This document shows, piece after piece, positions 59,683 through 64,000 of a stretch of DNA of 64,000 nt (position 1 is the stretch's first letter; every line of letters starts with the position of its first letter). The DNA lies in the NCBI GenBank assembly GCA_946807835.1, contig OX327693.1, positions 6,217,501 through 6,281,500 on the forward strand, read 5' to 3'. The notes beneath the pieces are model-generated. The model worked only from the letters and a program-made list of their open reading frames with translations, ran no database searches and was not told the DNA's origin. A program made the translations under genes and the position numbers. This DNA is from Ailanthus altissimus (taxonomy: Eukaryota; Streptophyta; Magnoliopsida; Sapindales; Simaroubaceae).

Positions 59683-62151
59683 TGTCGATTAACCTAGGGT
59701 GTATTCATATAAGTAATGTATTCATCAATACATAATCATACATCATATACATTTTATGTGCAACGGATATTCAGAAATCTAATTTTTTAAGTGATAAATA
59801 CAATAATTTTTTGCTGTTATCAAATAAATGAAATAGGAAGTTTTGAGTAATCACATTACAAGCCTTTTGATCTCGTTTTTGTTGGAGTTCCCGCCTTAAA
59901 GCTTAATTGTTTATAATTATAGTACCTAACTCGGTGGGCTTGGATAATCTAGAATGACAGCTAGTTCCAGTGAGGGTTTAGCACCTTAAACCCTAGTTTA
60001 ACTAAACTATATGCTTAACTCTTAAGTTTTTGGACTACTATAAACTATGAATTATTTTTGTTCAAGTTTAACATTTAAACAACAAAAACATGTTTATTAT
60101 TACAAGTAGTATGGTCAACCTATGTTAGAAAGAAAATAAGAAAAAGTTCAACTCTTGAACACTTCACAAAAATTACAAAAACTAAAGCTTCTCTCTTTCA
60201 CTTTTGTTATGGCCATGTAACCTATTTCAAATGAACAAAAAAATTTCTTTTATTTGATTTGGTTTCCATTTAGACAAATGATGGCCCCTATAAGTATAGC
60301 AAAATGCCTTTGATTTTGTATTTGTTTACATGGAAGAGAGCTTGACCTATTATCAGATGAATTTGATCAGTTATAAGGTCAAATGAGAAACAATTTCTCA
60401 TTCAAAATAAATAATATTTGCCCTCACCTATGTCTTGCCCATGCTATTATTTTCATCAATTATTTATTTAATTATTATTAAATACAATTGAAACACATGC
60501 ATTCAAGTGATATGGCCGAGACACACAAAATAATTTGAGAAAATAATTTCTTCAATTGCTTGTAATACACATTTTGACCCCACCACATAATGGTCATTAA
60601 TTTACTTTTCATTTGTTTCTTTTATCATATTTTAACCAAATTAAAATATGTTACAAATGAATAAAATATAATTGTTTGACTTGTAATAATAATATTAATT
60701 ATTATTATTTTATTCTAAAATTAATTTTATGAATAAATAATGATTTTACTTGTTTAACAAGTAAGGTCATTTTTGTAATTTTTAAGTTAAATAATATATG
60801 GCCTATAATATGCCACGTATTATCATTTTATTAGTCAACAACTATTGCTAATTAATTGATGTATTTAACACTTAAGTCTTGACACGTGTATATCCCGAGG
60901 AATATTGAAGCAAATATTCTATCTGTTAGAATTTATTGAATTGAACTGTTTAATTCGGCACGTTGCTCCAGTACATAACGAGTACACTTCATATTGTAGA
61001 ACTCCCTATGTCCACGCCCGATTTATCAAACGGAATTATTTTGTGAGTCGGTGGTCGATGCGCCATACACACGTCACAAATATTACAAATCACTGCGTTA
61101 AACCATACAAGTTGAAGTTATAACACATACATATAATTCTTTCGTCATTTATATCCTAAAAAAGCAGAGATATTGTTCATCACCATCAAATTTTTACGTG
61201 CTCATCCATGAATTTATCTCTAGACACGTATCTCGACAAACAGTATATGCAAACATTTTTGTGATATTATTTAACCCTGTGAAAAACTCTTTTTCTGGAT
61301 CGATTATTTATGGCCATAAGACTTTTTAAAATACAGTCTTAGAGCATCCGAATATATAACTCACCCATATAAGCTGACGGATCTCATATATGCACACACC
61401 GAACTCTATGAGCATCGGACCATACCCAGCGACACATAGCGGTCAGACTATAAAAGGTCTTTGACATATGTGGAACCAAAATATGGTGGATCACTCACAA
61501 GCTTATCGTAGTACTCAAGTTAAAGGACTAGGCATACTATTCAACTTGAGAGGACCTACCATTAACGGCTTCATAGAATGTCTATTAGGTTTCTTCTTGA
61601 GCTTGTTCAGTATTCAGTCATTACTGATTACTCGTACGCTATACAAACTTTCAGTAAGCCCATGGTCAGTTAAGAACAACTATTTAGACCATTTAGAGAT
61701 AGTTATACACTAATATATCATAAAGGGTTCCACCGATAGATCCACATCGGTGAAATAAAACAAGAATATTATATTTGAGAATAGACTTGCGTAATAATAT
61801 TTCTTAGCACCTATTGCAACTATTTACAACTATGTTATTATTAGTATACTCTAAGGTCTTTGTTCTGTTACAGACAATGTTCTAACTCCTTAGATTTCGC
61901 TTATTATTATAACCTGCTAACTCTTTAGCATTTATAATTGTCAGCAATGCTAATTCCCAACTTTGATCTAAACTCATTTAGACCAAATCTGAACTTCTTT
62001 AGATCATACAATGTCTGTAGCGTTACAAACATTGTACCATTTAATAAATATAATTAGCGATTTAATAAAATATATATTATATAAATATTACAAAATTAAG
62101 TATTTATACAATAATGGAATGACACATAAGAATAAATTTTAATATTCCAAC
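59683..62151 (-). mobile_element. Copia-family LTR copy D, reverse orientation
   Basis: On the - strand it runs from near GTTGGAATATT to ..AATCGACA. It shares with LTR B many blocks such as GAGCATCGGACCATACC, CTCACAAGCTTATCG-like sequence, AAGAGGACCTACCATTAACG and TTTAGATCATACAATGTCTG. It is about 2.47 kb, longer than B and C. No clear target duplication is visible, and the sequence to the right does not resume the gypsy integrase. It may therefore be a 3' LTR of a lost element or a rearranged copy. Confidence 0.75.
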
Positions 62152-63164
62152 CTTTAGACTTTTACATAATAAAGGATAGACTTGATCAAACATTGTTAGC
62201 CTTTTGAGCTTAAGTAAGACAGCTCTCCACTATGGCAACCTTCAACTTAGGATCTTTCACCTACCTCTAGAGTTCTCAATCCTTTTGGTCGATTCATCCA
62301 TTACCTCCTTAAGGTGGGAGATCTCTACCTTGGCATCTTCGAGTTTGCGCCCATCTTTAAATGCACTCAATATATTGTCTCAATGGTGAGTAAGGATGTA
62401 AGTTGCTTGAAAAAGGGAGAGGCGAAAGAAACAAAGTTATTAAGATGGGATATTATTATTATCAATACTCTCAAAGTATTGGATAATTTTATCAAACTTA
62501 AAAATTTTAAAAATTGATATTAATATTCAAATTATTAGCCAAATATATACAGATGCCCATCAATAAAAATATTTTATTAAATTAATTAAATTCTATATTA
62601 ATGTACATAAAAAAATTAAATTACCCTTTACATATTTAAAAAAAATGATATGATAATGACACCTTTATAATTTTTTTAAAACTCATTTTCCAAGAATTTT
62701 ACTTTTAACTATTAAAAATTAAACTTATTAAAATAGTATTAAAGAATAATTTTTTTTTTGAATGGGGGCATTACAATATTTATCAACATTTTCATACCAC
62801 CTGGAGAGAAGGGAGGTCGAACCCAAGTAGAAATGTGAGACCTTATGTGAGACCTTGAGGGGTTCAGCCAACTTAGTTGATTTGAAAAATATGTGGTTTG
62901 AAAGTATTAAAGAATAATTAAATAGGCGGTTTGAAAAATATGCCTTTGTATACTTTATGTAATTCCATACATATATGTGTCTTTCTCAATAAATTGAGAG
63001 CCTATAAACGTCCGCAATTATTCATTATTTTATAATGTTTATACAAAATAAAATTCTTTAATTTTTTTATAAAAAAAGTGATGAAATGCTTCTGGGTCAC
63101 CATTCCATCCATTCTAAGCAATTAAAGAAGAAAAATCAAAATCAAAATCAAAATAAAATCAAAA
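62152..63164. other. Non-genic sequence right of LTR D
   Basis: On the - strand, 62200-62360 reads KLEDAKVEISHLKEVMDES, a short coiled-coil-like segment ending in stops, possibly from a retroelement gag. The rest is AT-rich. No gene recognised. Confidence 0.45.
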
Positions 63165-63560
63165 TGAAAGCCTCTCCAACACCTCAAAATTTTGATGGGG
63201 AAACGTCTTTGAAGTACATTCGTTTGCCAAGCTTTAAACCAAGCAATGGCTCACTAGAGCCAACTGATGCCTCAAGTGTTGGGGAACCACTAGCTGGCAA
63301 ATTCTTTCTCATTTTGAAAATCTTTTGGAATATCCTCAAAAGCCACTAAATGAAATGTCAATGTTTTTGTTTTCCCCATTGATGATGAATTCTTGGAAGC
63401 AGATTTTGAGCTCTTTGACAAAGAAGCAAATCCTAAATCAGAGCTAGAACCACCACTTCCATCAGCACCCCTCTGATGAAAAGAAAGAAGTAGGGTCAAT
63501 TCCTCCATCTCCATCAATTTCCCACTCTGCTTGATGAAAAGAAAAGCAGCGGCCACACAA
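63165..63560 (-). pseudogene. SPL2/10/11-type SBP-box gene fragment, frameshifted
   Basis: The - strand reads AEWEIDGDGGIDPTSFFSSE, then in a second frame GGSSSDLGFASLSKSSKSAS, NSSSMGKTKTLTFHLVAFED and DFQNEKEFA, then in a third frame SPTLEASVGSSEPLLGLKLG followed by KRMYFKDV. This order is the N-terminal region, ahead of the SBP domain, of plant SQUAMOSA-promoter-binding-like proteins of the SPL2/10/11 group. At least two frameshifts and a stop break it, and the SBP zinc-finger domain that should follow (toward lower coordinates) is absent. It is therefore a truncated pseudogene or gene relic. The family assignment is from recalled sequence patterns. Confidence 0.75.
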
Positions 63561-64000
63561 AAATCACAATCTCAATCCAGCAAAGAATGAGTTCAATTTT
63601 CATCTATGTAAAATCTGTAAATTAAATCAAGATCTCAAGCGACTTTGACTCATGCAAATTCTAGACCTCAAGGAACCAACAAACAATTGTCTCTTACGTT
63701 CACCATGGCTAAGAATCCAAACATACTACAATATCTGCTTCCTTCAATAAAGAACCAGTTTGATTGGGATGGTAATTGCTCCAAAAACTCCTACAACTGT
63801 TAAAAGTGATTTTTACTCTAAATCCAGTCAAAGTTCTTTAAAAACTTACCATTTAGCCACCCTTCAATTTTTGAAGAGCTACTATTAACTCAAATTGAAA
63901 CCCCCCCAATTATGAAATCCTCAAACAATAATTGATATTTAATTGAAATGTTTCACCTTTCAAACTTAGCATTACCAGCTGCAGTAGCAACCTCGCGACC
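63561..64000. other. Right edge of window, no gene supported
   Basis: Sequence upstream of the SPL relic on the - strand. The last 45 bases on the - strand read GREVATAAGNAKFE before AAAG|GTGAAA, which looks like an exon end with a donor site. With only 45 bases in the window the gene cannot be identified. Confidence 0.35.

Overview
The window is a piece of nuclear genome from a flowering plant, most likely a core eudicot. It is very AT-rich. It carries spliced plant genes with GT-AG introns, poly(A)-type gene ends and nested LTR retrotransposons, and I saw no bacterial or organellar features. I do not assign a species.

Four protein-coding genes, all on the + strand, could be rebuilt exon by exon with intact reading frames: (1) a mitochondrial-type glyoxalase II at 2409-8345 (8 exons, 327 aa); (2) a sterol-dehydrogenase-like/reticulon fusion of the RTNLB20 type at 13297-19909 (12 exons, 570 aa); (3) an FPA-type protein with three RRMs and a SPOC domain at 35140-42321 (5 exons, 957 aa, 3.0 kb first intron); (4) a SKIP16-type F-box/SMI1-KNR4/ApaG protein at 47734-50437 (5 exons, 456 aa). 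From memory of Arabidopsis locus numbers, FPA, RTNLB20 and GLX2-1 are consecutive (At2g43410-At2g43430), while SKIP16 (At1g06110) lies beside another GLX2 gene (At1g06130). The window therefore looks like an unfractionated version of one ancestral block. The four genes serve different processes (methylglyoxal detoxification, ER/sterol-related, RNA 3'-end choice and flowering, ubiquitin ligase targeting), so the linkage is ancestral and not operon-like.

The rest is mostly transposon-derived. About 23.4-32.9 kb, between genes 2 and 3, holds a decayed Ty1-copia element whose central pol region is replaced by a gypsy-type LTR, then its 3' LTR (itself interrupted by a reverse-oriented LTR-like insertion), then a solo LTR of the same family with a perfect 5-bp target duplication. 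About 53.5-62.2 kb, downstream of gene 4, holds a heavily mutated Tat-lineage Ty3-gypsy element broken by two more LTRs of that copia family. A broken SPL (SBP-box) gene fragment lies on the - strand at 63.2-63.6 kb.

The most striking pattern is a family of short (about 253-323 bp) terminal-inverted-repeat elements, ending in GGTATTAACACTGTCACCC-like sequence. They occur four times, each 165-513 bp upstream of the ATG of one of the four genes, and nowhere else that I could see. Other items: an 800-bp TIR element with an 11-bp target duplication (10733-11532), GC-punctuated degenerate repeats (633-905), a 26-bp poly(C) tract, and several short tandem duplications, one of them inside the SKIP16 coding sequence.
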